A stretch of 64,000 nt of DNA from Sphingorhabdus contaminans (GTDB taxonomy: Bacteria > Pseudomonadota > Alphaproteobacteria > Sphingomonadales > Sphingomonadaceae), in NCBI RefSeq assembly GCF_007280415.1, contig NZ_VKKU01000002.1, positions 806,001 to 870,000 of the forward strand, written 5' to 3'. The notes under the pieces are model-generated. The model made no database searches, was not told the DNA's origin, and saw only the letters and a program-made list of their open reading frames with translations. Below, piece by piece: positions 26,279 to 34,098 of this stretch. The stretch's first letter is position 1; every line of letters starts with the position of its first letter. A program made the position numbers and the translations under genes.

Positions 26279-26959
26279 TCAAACCTTGTGGTGCGCCCCG
26301 ATGCTGGACCGGATCCGGTCGAGCGTCTTCGTGCGGATCGCCTTCTTGTTCCACGCATAGGAGGGGGCGGGCAACTGGGCCAATTGTCCGGCGACGGCTA
26401 GGGCGGTTGCCTCCACCTTGTCCGGATCGGCAAGCATATCGAGATAGCCCGCTTCAACGGCACCGGCCGGATCATAGATGAAACCCTGGATCATCGCGCG
26501 GGTCAGATGCGTGGGATTCAGGCGGTCGCGGGCGAGTTCCATGGCAAAAACAGGTAGCTGCATTCCGGTTACCGCTTCATTTGCCCCGATTTTGAAGGCG
26601 CCTGATGCCCCGATGCGGGTATCGCAGGCATGGAGTATGAACGTCCCCATCGCAATGGCATGTCCGGTACAGGCCGCAACGACCGGCAGGGGACCGCCAT
26701 AGAGGCGGAGCAGGAGTTCAGCGCCAGCGTCCAGCAGCTTGTAAACCCCGTCGGCCCCCAGCGTCGCAAAGGCATTGAGGTCGAACCCGCCCGAAAAGCG
26801 GCCTTCGCGTCCTGCCAGAACGATTGCCTTTGCTTGCGCCTCCGCGGTGTCCAGCGCCGCGTTGACAGCCGCAATCATTTCGAAATTGATCGCATTTGCT
26901 TTGTTATCGTCCATGCGGATCAGGGCAATATCATTGGCGATTTCAACGGTTGCGGACAT
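26279..26959 (-). CDS. Enoyl-CoA hydratase/isomerase family protein
   Basis: 226-residue crotonase-fold protein. Oxyanion-hole blocks are GREGRFSGGFDLNAFA and ACTGHAIAMGTFILHACDTRIGA, split by short stretches; SGGFDL resembles the S-x-G-x-D-L motif of crotonases. A Glu in GANEAVTGMQLP lies where the catalytic Glu of hydratases is found, but the second Glu is not clear, so hydratase activity is not certain. The length is short for the family (about 255). Two palindromes lie directly upstream (26979-26994 and 27002-27013) and may be operators. The gene converges with the aminopeptidase P gene. Confidence 0.85.
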   Translation of the reverse strand: MSATVEIANDIALIRMDDNKANAINFEMIAAVNAALDTAEAQAKAIVLAGREGRFSGGFDLNAFATLGADGVYKLLDAGAELLLRLYGGPLPVVAACTGHAIAMGTFILHACDTRIGASGAFKIGANEAVTGMQLPVFAMELARDRLNPTHLTRAMIQGFIYDPAGAVEAGYLDMLADPDKVEATALAVAGQLAQLPAPSYAWNKKAIRTKTLDRIRSSIGAHHKV

Positions 26960-26978
26960 GGATACTCTCCCAAAAACC

Positions 26979-26994
26979 TTAATTGGCCAATTAA
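26979..26994. promoter_or_regulatory. Perfect 16-bp palindrome before the crotonase gene
   Basis: TTAATTGGCCAATTAA is its own reverse complement and lies 20 bases upstream of the crotonase start on the minus strand, a typical operator location. A dimeric repressor site is inferred; the regulator is not identified. Confidence 0.55.
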
Positions 26995-27001
26995 ACCTCC
27001 A

Positions 27002-27013
27002 GTTTACGTAAAC
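27002..27013. promoter_or_regulatory. 12-bp palindrome GTTTACGTAAAC, LiuR-like motif
   Basis: A perfect palindrome (GTTTACGTAAAC) next to the previous one, continued by GTCAA. TTTACGTAAACGT resembles what I recall as the binding motif of LiuR, a MerR-type regulator of branched-chain amino acid and acyl-CoA degradation. This is recollection, not a motif search. Confidence 0.45.
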
Positions 27014-27117
27014 GTCAAGTGCTATTGCTTCACGCGGCCTTTGCTGGTCGTTTCTTTTGCTATGGCGTTCGGGATGGCAGAGGCTAATATCCGCCCGACA
27101 TCATTCAGGAGTTCAGT

Positions 27118-27996
27118 ATGACGCAGACTTTTTCCGACTATACGCCGCCCAAAGTCTGGGAATGGAACAAGGAAAATGGCGGCCAGTTCGCCAATATCAA
27201 CCGGCCAATTGCAGGTGCAACGCACGAAAAGGATTGCCCGGTCGGAAAGCATCCGCTGCAGCTTTATTCGCTGGCGACGCCGAACGGGGTCAAAGTGACC
27301 GTGATGCTGGAAGAGTTATTGGCGCTTGGCCATGAAGGTGCCGAATATGATGCCTGGCTGGTAAACATCCGCGACGGAAACCAGTTTTCGAGCGGTTTTG
27401 TCGAGGCCAATCCCAATTCGAAAATCCCGGCGCTGTTCGACCATTCGACGCCGGAGCCGACACGGGTTTTTGAATCAGGGTCGATCCTGCTTTATCTGGC
27501 CGAAAAGTTCGGCGCATTTCTGCCAACCGAGCATCACAAGCGCACCGAAACCATCAACTGGCTGATGTGGCAGATGGGCAGCGCCCCCTATCTGGGTGGC
27601 GGGTTTGGCCATTTCTATGCCTATGCGCCGTTCAAGTTCGAATATGCCATCGACCGTTTCGCGATGGAGGTGAAGCGGCAGTTGGACGTGCTCGACCGGA
27701 ACCTTGCAGATCGGGAATATATGGCGGGCGACGAATATAGCATCGCCGACATGGCGATTTGGCCCTGGTATGGCGCGCTTGTCAAAGGGCTGATCTATGA
27801 GGCTGGCGAATTCCTGTCGGTGCACGAATATCACAATGTGATCCGCTGGACCGACCTGATTGCCGAGCGTCCGGCGGTGAAACGCGGGCGAATGGTCAAT
27901 CGTGTCATGGGCGACCCTGCCAGCCAGTTGCACGAACGGCATGATGCGAGCGATTTCGACACGAAAACACAGGACAAGCTGGCCCCCACGGGCTGA
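27118..27996 (+). CDS. yghU: Glutathione-dependent disulfide-bond oxidoreductase, YghU-like GST
   Basis: 292-residue glutathione S-transferase of the Nu class. The YghU-specific N-terminal extension is present (NINRPIAGATHEKDCPVGKHPLQLYSLATPNG, spread over residues 24-56 and given here only in part). The thioredoxin-like domain contains TPNGVKVTVMLEEL, then NPNSKIPAL and the ESGSILLYLAEK loop for glutathione. A helical GST-C domain follows with YSIADMAIWPWYGALV. YghU enzymes bind two glutathiones and reduce disulfides or peroxides. AGGAG lies before the ATG. It is separated from the crotonase gene by a 158-base divergent promoter region containing the two palindromes. Confidence 0.93.
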   Translation: MTQTFSDYTPPKVWEWNKENGGQFANINRPIAGATHEKDCPVGKHPLQLYSLATPNGVKVTVMLEELLALGHEGAEYDAWLVNIRDGNQFSSGFVEANPNSKIPALFDHSTPEPTRVFESGSILLYLAEKFGAFLPTEHHKRTETINWLMWQMGSAPYLGGGFGHFYAYAPFKFEYAIDRFAMEVKRQLDVLDRNLADREYMAGDEYSIADMAIWPWYGALVKGLIYEAGEFLSVHEYHNVIRWTDLIAERPAVKRGRMVNRVMGDPASQLHERHDASDFDTKTQDKLAPTG

Positions 27997-28051
27997 TTGA
28001 CTCTGTTGGAATGTTCTTATAATGTTCTCTTCTTCTTTTGGGAGAGATTCG

Positions 28052-28420
28052 ATGATTGGATATGTTACCTTAGGTACGAACGACCTTGCGCGTGCGGCTG
28101 TTTTCTATGACGCACTGGCCGCGGAACTTGATACGCCGCGGATGATGGACTTTGACGGCTTCATTGCATGGGGCAAGCCCGGCGGTGCGGCAGGGATCGG
28201 TTTGACCAAGCCCTATGACGGCAATCCGGCCACCGTTGGCAATGGCGTGATGGTCGCGCTGGAGGCAAAGGACAAGGAACAGGTGGACCGGTTGTACGAA
28301 CTGGCCCTGGCCCATGGCGGGACCTGCGAAGGCCCTCCCGGACCCCGGGGCGACAATTTCTACGCCGGCTATTTCCGTGATCCGGATGGAAACAAGCTGA
28401 ACGCTTTCATCATGACCTGA
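28052..28420 (+). CDS. VOC-family (glyoxalase-like) protein
   Basis: 122-residue vicinal-oxygen-chelate fold protein with MIGYVTLGTNDLARAAVFYDAL at the start and FYAGYFRDPDGNKLNAFIM at the end, the usual beta-alpha-beta-beta-beta pattern. The end matches the DPDGN-x-x-E region, except that the metal-ligand Glu is replaced by Asn (KLNAF), so glyoxalase-type metal chemistry is uncertain. Start at ATG 28052 has GGGAGAG upstream; the upstream extension from 28022 is not family-like. Enzymatic role unknown. Confidence 0.8.
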   Translation: MIGYVTLGTNDLARAAVFYDALAAELDTPRMMDFDGFIAWGKPGGAAGIGLTKPYDGNPATVGNGVMVALEAKDKEQVDRLYELALAHGGTCEGPPGPRGDNFYAGYFRDPDGNKLNAFIMT

Positions 28421-28448
28421 AATCACCCCTTATTTTAAGGAGAGCGCC

Positions 28449-28865
28449 ATGGCCCGGGATGTTTATGATCTGGAAACTTGTCCCCTGCATCTCGGGCTGG
28501 GTGCTCAGGCGCTGGTGCAGCCGCCTTTTACCGGCATGGAATGGTATGAAAGCTATGCCGCCCGCACCGCGAAGGACGGGGCGGAAGGGCGGCTTGTCAC
28601 CATCCACCGCTTCAGCGAAAGCTGGGACAGCTGGGAAATGCACCCCTTGGGCGACGAGGTGGTGCTATGCCTCAGCGGCGCAATTACCCTGCATCAGGAA
28701 AATGCCGACGGGTCGACCTCGGTTGTGACTCTGGGACCCCATGAATATGCCGTAAACCCGCCCGGAACCTGGCATACCGCCGATGTCGCGGGGGAGGCCG
28801 CCGTCCTCTTCATCACCGCCGGAGCCGGCACTGAACATCGGCCTCGAAAGGCGGCTGAAGCGTAA
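28449..28865 (+). CDS. Cupin-domain protein
   Basis: 138-residue single-cupin protein with WEMHPLGDEVVLCLSG as cupin motif 1 (first His and Glu) and PPGTWHTADV in motif 2 (His). These are metal-site-like residues, so it may be an enzyme or a small-molecule sensor; the substrate is unknown. Good ribosome binding site AAGGAG eight bases from ATG 28449. The SD lies in a small hairpin CCTTA-TTT-TAAGG (28428-28440), which could restrict initiation. The gene follows the VOC gene by 28 bases and could be co-transcribed with it. Confidence 0.8.
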   Translation: MARDVYDLETCPLHLGLGAQALVQPPFTGMEWYESYAARTAKDGAEGRLVTIHRFSESWDSWEMHPLGDEVVLCLSGAITLHQENADGSTSVVTLGPHEYAVNPPGTWHTADVAGEAAVLFITAGAGTEHRPRKAAEA

Positions 28866-28871
28866 GCCGGG

Positions 28872-30140
28872 TTAACGAACGGGGGTTATCTGGACCGAGC
28901 GGAGCACAAATTCAGCCCCCAATTGTCCGCTTCCTCCTGCCAATTGAAGCTGGAGCAACTGATGCAGACAGTCGGCACCCAGCGTAAAGCTCTGGACATC
29001 ACCACTACGCCCCGCTTGCACGGTCCGTGACGTAAACCATTTGCCGCTATTCCCCTTCGCCGAAACACACGACAAATCCCAGCGGATTTCCGAATCAGGA
29101 GCGCTCGATTGCGCATCATATTGCGCCGTAAACCGGTAGGATCCGGGCTTGAGGAAGAGAAGTTTACGCATCAACTCGCCCCGTTCACCAGACCCCGCAA
29201 AGGCCGACAGGGTAAACGCGCCCCGCTTGTCAGCTTCGGAAAATGCACCGCCGATCGCCGAATTCTCGGTGAGCTGCCAACCGGCAGCGGGGTAGCGCAG
29301 ATTGACGGTGTCTTTGTTCATCGCGGCGGTCTGCAGCGCCTTTGGCCGCACCGACGGCAAACTGGCATAGTAGCGCTCAAAGGCCGAAAACTGGCCTTTG
29401 TTTGCCAGAGTCGAGAGCAGATAATTGGATTGGTCCCGATATTCAGGCCGATCCGGCAAAGGACCTGCTTTCAGCAACACGTCGACCAGATATGACGGGT
29501 TCTCCATCGTCCCGATCGCATGGGGCAGAAACGACAGAAGCCATTCCGGCGCGGCCTTAACATAGGGCGCCAGACCTGCGCGTACCTCCGGATCATCCAG
29601 CGCGCCGGTCAGTGTCGGAAACAGCAGCGGGAAACTGCTGGGCGTCGTGCGCATGGCGATATCATAGTGATACAGCGCCTGCTTCTTGTCGTTCCGCGCA
29701 ACTGCATCTTCGATCAGCCAGAGCTGCGTTCCAAAATCGCGCCGGGATACCTTCTGGGACAACAGCATGAATTCCCGCGCCTTTTTCCGGTCCCCGCGCG
29801 CATCGGCAACATAACCCAGCAAACGGATCGCCACCGGGTTCAGCGCACCGCCGCGAAGCGATTGCTTTGCCATCGCCTCAACCTTCGCCAGAGTCGCCGG
29901 GTCCTGCTTGGCCGCAAAGAGTTCATCGGCCTTGCGCGACAAGGCCAGCGGATGATCGGGCACAAAGCGCAACGCCAGATCGGGATTTTGCTGCCAGGTG
30001 ATATTGGCGACGGCGTGGATGAACGACAGCCATGCAAGAGTGCAGGTGATGGCGGCGATACTGACCAGCTTGACCCAGAACAGAGGCGGCTTTGCACGGA
30101 GAGCGGCAAAACGCGGTGGGGCTTTACGTTTTCTGGACAT
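28872..30140 (-). CDS. Membrane-anchored protein with TPR-like helices and C-terminal beta domain
   Basis: 422-residue protein of no clear family. A single transmembrane helix at about 25-47 follows a Lys/Arg-rich N-terminus. Then come repeated helix pairs resembling tetratricopeptide repeats (about 55-280: ALSRKADELFAAKQD, LLGYVADARGDRKKA, QALYHYDIAMRT). Residues about 290-420 look beta-rich (GSYRFTAQYDAQ, QLLQLQLAGGSG). The soluble part is probably periplasmic. It may be part of an envelope or exopolysaccharide machinery, but nothing in the neighbourhood shows this. It lies 38 bases from tRNA-Ser on the same strand. Confidence 0.6.
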   Translation of the reverse strand: MSRKRKAPPRFAALRAKPPLFWVKLVSIAAITCTLAWLSFIHAVANITWQQNPDLALRFVPDHPLALSRKADELFAAKQDPATLAKVEAMAKQSLRGGALNPVAIRLLGYVADARGDRKKAREFMLLSQKVSRRDFGTQLWLIEDAVARNDKKQALYHYDIAMRTTPSSFPLLFPTLTGALDDPEVRAGLAPYVKAAPEWLLSFLPHAIGTMENPSYLVDVLLKAGPLPDRPEYRDQSNYLLSTLANKGQFSAFERYYASLPSVRPKALQTAAMNKDTVNLRYPAAGWQLTENSAIGGAFSEADKRGAFTLSAFAGSGERGELMRKLLFLKPGSYRFTAQYDAQSSAPDSEIRWDLSCVSAKGNSGKWFTSRTVQAGRSGDVQSFTLGADCLHQLLQLQLAGGSGQLGAEFVLRSVQITPVR

Positions 30141-30178
30141 ATCTTAGCGCGGTTTCACCTGTCGAAGGAGCCACAAAC

Positions 30179-30271
30179 TGGCGGAGACGGAGGGATTCGA
30201 ACCCTCGGTACCGGATTTACCAGTACGACGGTTTAGCAAACCGTTGGTTTCAGCCACTCACCCACGTCTCC
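30179..30271 (-). tRNA. tRNA-Ser (GCT)
   Basis: 93-nt class II tRNA with the CCA end encoded. Acceptor stem GGAGACG pairs with CGTCTCC. The anticodon stem-loop GGTTTGCTAAACC contains GCT, reading AGC/AGU serine codons. A long variable arm (CCGTCGTACTGGTAAATCCGGTA) and GGTTCGAATCC T loop complete the fold. The discriminator base is G, as is usual for serine tRNAs. Confidence 0.95.
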
Positions 30272-30507
30272 TGCGCGCTTGGCATCGGGGGCCTATAGCG
30301 TCGCAATTCGGGGGCTGCAACGGTTATTGATGGATGAATGACCGCACCGGCAAAATTGCGCGCCTAGATTCGCTCTGGCGCAAATAGGACTCGGGTGGTC
30401 GCCCGTTCATTGTGCGCTCATCTACAAGATTCATAAGTTTAGGCCATTTTTGACGGGAGGTGTGCGCCATGCGCAATCGGGCACATAAACAGGGAATAGG
30501 AGCAATG

Positions 30508-31218
30508 ATGAAACAGGCATTGTTTATGATGGCACTGGCGCTTTTTGTGGCCACGCCATCCAGCGCCCAGATTACAACGGTTGATCCTAACGAGGCCATT
30601 GACGCAGATCTTGGCACTCCGCCTGCATCCCCCCCGGCCGACCAGAATGTGACGGTCCAGGACGGTGTACCGACCGAGACCCCGATGCCCGCACCGTCGG
30701 ACAAGATGATTACGCCTGCACCTGCTGCGGACCAGAACACCTATCAGGAAGACGATCTGATTGGCGCTGCCGAAGGTGTCTTTGGCAAAGGCGCCCAGGG
30801 CCTGGGCAAGCTGATCGAAGATATTCTTAAAAAGCAGGGCCGGCCCAATGGCTATATTGTCGGTCGCGAAGGCGGCGGAGCCTTGGTTGTTGGTCTGCGC
30901 TACGGTTCGGGAACACTGAATCACAAGATTGAGGGGCAAAGGCCGGTCTACTGGACGGGTCCTTCAATCGGATTCGACGCAGGCGCTAATGCCGGCAGCA
31001 CCTTCGTGCTCGTCTACAATCTTTACGATACGGAAGATATCTACAAACGCTTCCCCTCGGGCGAAGGTGTCGCCTATCTGGTAGGCGGATTTAACGCCAG
31101 CTATCTGCGGCGCGGCGACGTTGTCCTCATTCCCATCCGCGTGGGTGCAGGACTGCGGCTGGGCGCCAATGTCGGCTATATGAAATTTTCAAAGAAGCAG
31201 CGCTGGCTGCCCTTTTAA
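30508..31218 (+). CDS. eipA: EipA/DUF1134 family envelope protein
   Basis: 236-residue periplasmic protein with a signal peptide (MKQALFMMALALFVATPSSA, cleaved before Q). A Pro/Ala/Asp-rich linker of about 65 residues follows, then a DUF1134 domain: GAAEGVFGKGAQGLGKLI, GRPNGYIVGREGGGALVVG, PSIGFDAGANAGS, RVGAGLRLGANVGYMKF. This is the EipA family, shown in Brucella to affect envelope integrity, so a similar role is likely. Start at 30508 with AGGAG five bases before it; an adjacent ATG at 30505 is also possible. Its stop codon is shared by the TTAA with the stop of the convergent ribE gene. Confidence 0.87.
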   Translation: MKQALFMMALALFVATPSSAQITTVDPNEAIDADLGTPPASPPADQNVTVQDGVPTETPMPAPSDKMITPAPAADQNTYQEDDLIGAAEGVFGKGAQGLGKLIEDILKKQGRPNGYIVGREGGGALVVGLRYGSGTLNHKIEGQRPVYWTGPSIGFDAGANAGSTFVLVYNLYDTEDIYKRFPSGEGVAYLVGGFNASYLRRGDVVLIPIRVGAGLRLGANVGYMKFSKKQRWLPF

Positions 31219-31823
31219 CGGGCGCGTAAATCTTCCATCCGCTTGAGATAGCGTGCGAGGACGTCGATCTCGAGATTGACTTCGCGGCCAACATGCACGC
31301 TATCCAGCGTCGTCATCTCGGCCGTATGCGGAATGATGTTGAGCGTGAAATGCGCGGTCTGGTCCGACTGGTCTTCAATTTCATTCACCGTCAGGGAAAT
31401 GCCGTCGACGGTGATCGAACCCTTTGCCGCGATATAGGGTGCAAGCGCGGCGGGCGCTGATACAACGACTTTCCAGCTATCCCCTACGGGATCGCTCGCA
31501 ATAATCTGGCCAATTCCGTCGACATGGCCGGTAACGATATGGCCACCAAGTTCGTCGCCCACTTTTAACGCGCGTTCGAGGTTCAGCCGCGCGCTGTTTT
31601 GCCACAGTCCACGGGCAGTGCGCGAAATTGTTTCCGCCGATGCGTCAATGGCGAACCATCCCTCACCCTTGTCCACGACAGTGAGGCAAACCCCCGAACA
31701 GGCAATGGATGCGCCAATGGCGACACTGTCCATGTCGTAATTGCAGGTGATGACCATGCGCAGATCACCACGCTGCTCAACAGAGGTGACAGTGCCAATA
31801 TCGGTAATGATGCCGGTAAACAT
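31215..31823 (-). CDS. ribE: Riboflavin synthase subunit alpha
   Basis: 202-residue riboflavin synthase, which dismutates two 6,7-dimethyl-8-ribityllumazines to riboflavin. Two tandem lumazine-binding domains: MFTGIITDIGTV with the N-terminal MFTGI, IACSGVCLTV and FAIDASAETISRT in the first, GGHIVTGHVDG, GSITVDGISLTVN and FTLNIIPHTAEMT in the second. The length is typical (about 200-215). It lies 30 bases downstream of ribD on the same strand, so the two are probably co-transcribed. No FMN riboswitch is evident upstream of ribD. Confidence 0.95.
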   Translation of the reverse strand: MFTGIITDIGTVTSVEQRGDLRMVITCNYDMDSVAIGASIACSGVCLTVVDKGEGWFAIDASAETISRTARGLWQNSARLNLERALKVGDELGGHIVTGHVDGIGQIIASDPVGDSWKVVVSAPAALAPYIAAKGSITVDGISLTVNEIEDQSDQTAHFTLNIIPHTAEMTTLDSVHVGREVNLEIDVLARYLKRMEDLRAR

Positions 31824-31853
31824 TTCAGTTGCGCCTCTTAATAGGTCCTGACC

Positions 31854-32798
31854 CTAGATAAGGGCGTCGTAGACTTCGATGCTATCCTTGCCAAGACGGC
31901 GCGATAGGGAAATCTGCCACCGCCCATGTGCCGCATCGAGATTGCCGAGACCTATATCGCCAAGACAGGCCGTTCCGGCGCCGATCAATATAGGCGCACG
32001 GTATAGAAGCAGACGGTCCACAAGACCCGCGCGCAGAAAGGCGGACGCCGTCTTCGCCCCCCCTTCCACAAGCAGCGTGTTGCAGCCGAGCTGCCCAAGA
32101 TCATCGAGGCTGCGCAGCACTTCCCAGCCCTGCGGCGCATCGCCACTACCCAGCATAATTTTGCGGGGGCTGCGTGATTCGAGGCCGGCGATCCGTACGT
32201 CCAGCCGGGGGGCGTCGATCCGGACCGTCCCTGCGCCTACCAATATTGCATCGCACCGAGCTCGTTCGACATGGGCATGGGCACGGGCATATTCGCCCGT
32301 AATCCAGCGGCTTTGTCCATTTGCGAGCGCGATCTGGCCGTCCAGTGATGTCGCCATCTTCAGCGTGACAAAGGGACGTGCACGCTCCAACCGGCTGAAA
32401 AATCCGGCTAATTGCCGTCGCGCCTCCGACGCCATGACGCCAACTTCAATAGCAATTCCTGCTTCCGCCAGTAATGCGAAGCCCTGTCCGGCGGTGCGCG
32501 CATCCGGGTCGTTGATGGCGCCGATCACCTTTGCCGGACGTGCATCGCGCACCAATTGTGCACAGGCCGGACCACGTTCGGATTGATGTGCACACGGCTC
32601 CAACGTCACGTAGATAGTCGCGCCGGCCGCAGCAGAGCCAGCTTGCTGGAGCGCCATTGCCTCGGCATGCGGACGCCCTCCATTCTGGGTCCAGCCACGG
32701 CCGATAATGACATCGTCCCGCACAATTATGCACCCTACGGAAGGATTGTTTCCGGTCTGGCCGACGCCGCGCTCGGCCAGGGCCAGCGCCGCAGCCAT
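31854..32798 (-). CDS. ribD: Bifunctional riboflavin biosynthesis protein RibD
   Basis: 314-residue deaminase/reductase for 2,5-diamino-6-ribosylamino-4-pyrimidinone 5'-phosphate. The zinc deaminase domain shows PHAEAMAL (H44, E46) and EPCAHQSERGPACAQL (C69, C79). The reductase domain (about 145-314) shows VTLKMATSLDGQIAL, ILVGAGTVRIDAPRLDVR and LLVEGGAKTASAFL. The start at ATG 32798 lacks a clear ribosome binding site, and no upstream in-frame start codon was found before the previous stop, so initiation may be coupled to the upstream gene. The ribD start lies 23 bases after that stop. Confidence 0.92.
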   Translation of the reverse strand: MAAALALAERGVGQTGNNPSVGCIIVRDDVIIGRGWTQNGGRPHAEAMALQQAGSAAAGATIYVTLEPCAHQSERGPACAQLVRDARPAKVIGAINDPDARTAGQGFALLAEAGIAIEVGVMASEARRQLAGFFSRLERARPFVTLKMATSLDGQIALANGQSRWITGEYARAHAHVERARCDAILVGAGTVRIDAPRLDVRIAGLESRSPRKIMLGSGDAPQGWEVLRSLDDLGQLGCNTLLVEGGAKTASAFLRAGLVDRLLLYRAPILIGAGTACLGDIGLGNLDAAHGRWQISLSRRLGKDSIEVYDALI

Positions 32799-32821
32799 AT
32801 AATGATGGTCGGCGCGCGTTG

Positions 32822-33229
32822 CTATTTGTCCGCTCCTGCGCGCTGATTTTCCTGCTCCGCTTTTTGCGCAGCCTGTTCGGCACGCGCCTCACGCTCGATC
32901 CGGTCAACATCCATGCCTACGGCGCGACCGAAGGCTTTATAAGCCTCTTTCTCACGGGCAATCATCTCGTCTTTCAGCTTCTGCCGCTCTGCAATCGCAG
33001 CCTTCGATTCTTTGATCGTGCGTGTCGCGGGCCAGCTTTCGACGTAAATGATCTCGCGTGGAGGCGGTTTTCCTTTTTCTAGGGTGTCGAGATAAAATGT
33101 GTAGATGATGATAGCCGTCGGCACGCATGCGGCGAGAAACAACCAGGGACTGTGGTTTCCCGACGTTCGCAGGAACCCGATCAGGTCGGAACCGGCGCTT
33201 TTGAGCGAGACATCTTTGAAAAAGGACAT
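32822..33229 (-). CDS. Hypothetical membrane protein with coiled-coil tail
   Basis: 135 residues, no family recognised. One transmembrane helix at about 28-47 (PWLFLAACVPTAIIIYTFYL), then a cytoplasm- or periplasm-facing charged tail of Lys/Glu/Ala-rich heptads (about 72-130) that predicts a coiled coil. A short conserved-looking stretch REIIYVESWPATRT links the two. Located between tonB and ribD on the same strand, and its stop is 23 bases from the ribD start, so it may be co-transcribed with ribD. The position is suggestive, but no function is proposed. Confidence 0.65.
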   Translation of the reverse strand: MSFFKDVSLKSAGSDLIGFLRTSGNHSPWLFLAACVPTAIIIYTFYLDTLEKGKPPPREIIYVESWPATRTIKESKAAIAERQKLKDEMIAREKEAYKAFGRAVGMDVDRIEREARAEQAAQKAEQENQRAGADK

Positions 33230-33294
33230 ATCCGCTCAATAGGCGGGGTGCGGCCTGATTTCCAGTGTCCTGGGGTCAGGCCGCACATTTTGTT

Positions 33295-33954
33295 CTACTT
33301 GATGTCGAAACGGACGGTCAGTGTTTGCCAATCTTCAACGGGTATTCCGTCGCGCGTCGCGGGCTTGAAACGCCATGCCCGTAAAGCCTGCTTTTCAGTT
33401 GCGCGGGCAAAGTCCGGATCTGTAGCGTTCAGGATCTGCACCTGCCGGACACGTCCATCGGTACCCACCAATATGCGGACCGTTACACTGCCCTCAATCT
33501 CCAGTCGCAATTTGCCGACGGGATAATCAGGTTGGAAATCCTTCGCAAAGCGGGGATCACGCAACGCTGCCTTGAAAATGGGTGTCGGTATTTTGGAATC
33601 GGTTCCCAAGGAGGAGCCCAGTTCGTCATCACCCCCCGCAGCCGTTCCGATAGAGCCTGTATCGGGCTTATCACTGGTTGTAATAGGGCCGGGATCGGGC
33701 GGCATCTTTGTTTCAATGATAGGGTCGGGCGCAAATATCGGTTTTGCCTGTTTTGCGACATTGTCGTCCGGCTTAGGATCCTTTTTGACAGGTTTCTCTT
33801 CGGGGATATTGGTGCCGTGAATGATCGTCGGAATGGGAACTCGTTCGGCAATGATCGGCGATAACGCCACAGCCAGAATGATCGATCCATTGACCAATAT
33901 GGCGGCACCCATCCCCAAACTGCTGGTACGCCGCGTTTCCTGTACATAACTCAT
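33295..33954 (-). CDS. tonB: TonB-family energy transducer
   Basis: 219-residue TonB. One N-terminal transmembrane helix (about 14-36, with AAILVNGSIILAVALSP) followed by a Pro/Lys-rich spacer (EEKPVKKDPKPDDN). The C-terminal TonB domain, about 130-219, carries PDYPVGKLRLEIEGSVTVRI, VGTDGRVRQVQILNATDPD and ALRAWRFKPATRDGIPVE. TonB couples the proton-motive force from ExbBD to outer-membrane receptors, of which two are encoded here. No exbB or exbD is next to it. The upstream 144 bases contain an AT-rich run (34035-34070), a probable promoter. Confidence 0.93.
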   Translation of the reverse strand: MSYVQETRRTSSLGMGAAILVNGSIILAVALSPIIAERVPIPTIIHGTNIPEEKPVKKDPKPDDNVAKQAKPIFAPDPIIETKMPPDPGPITTSDKPDTGSIGTAAGGDDELGSSLGTDSKIPTPIFKAALRDPRFAKDFQPDYPVGKLRLEIEGSVTVRILVGTDGRVRQVQILNATDPDFARATEKQALRAWRFKPATRDGIPVEDWQTLTVRFDIK

Positions 33955-34098
33955 ATCGGGTCTCCTCTCTCCCAGTTATGGCGAAAGGGGCCGGAGCCAT
34001 GCGTAGCAACGAACCACTCCGGACTCGTCTCGCAAAAGTTATGTTATATTATATCTAATAATAAGCAAGCGGAAACCGTGCGCTGCTGCGCGCCCGCC

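Noticed and set aside
32799-32824. FMN riboswitch before ribD
   Set aside because: The upstream gap is only 23 bases and no RFN consensus is visible.
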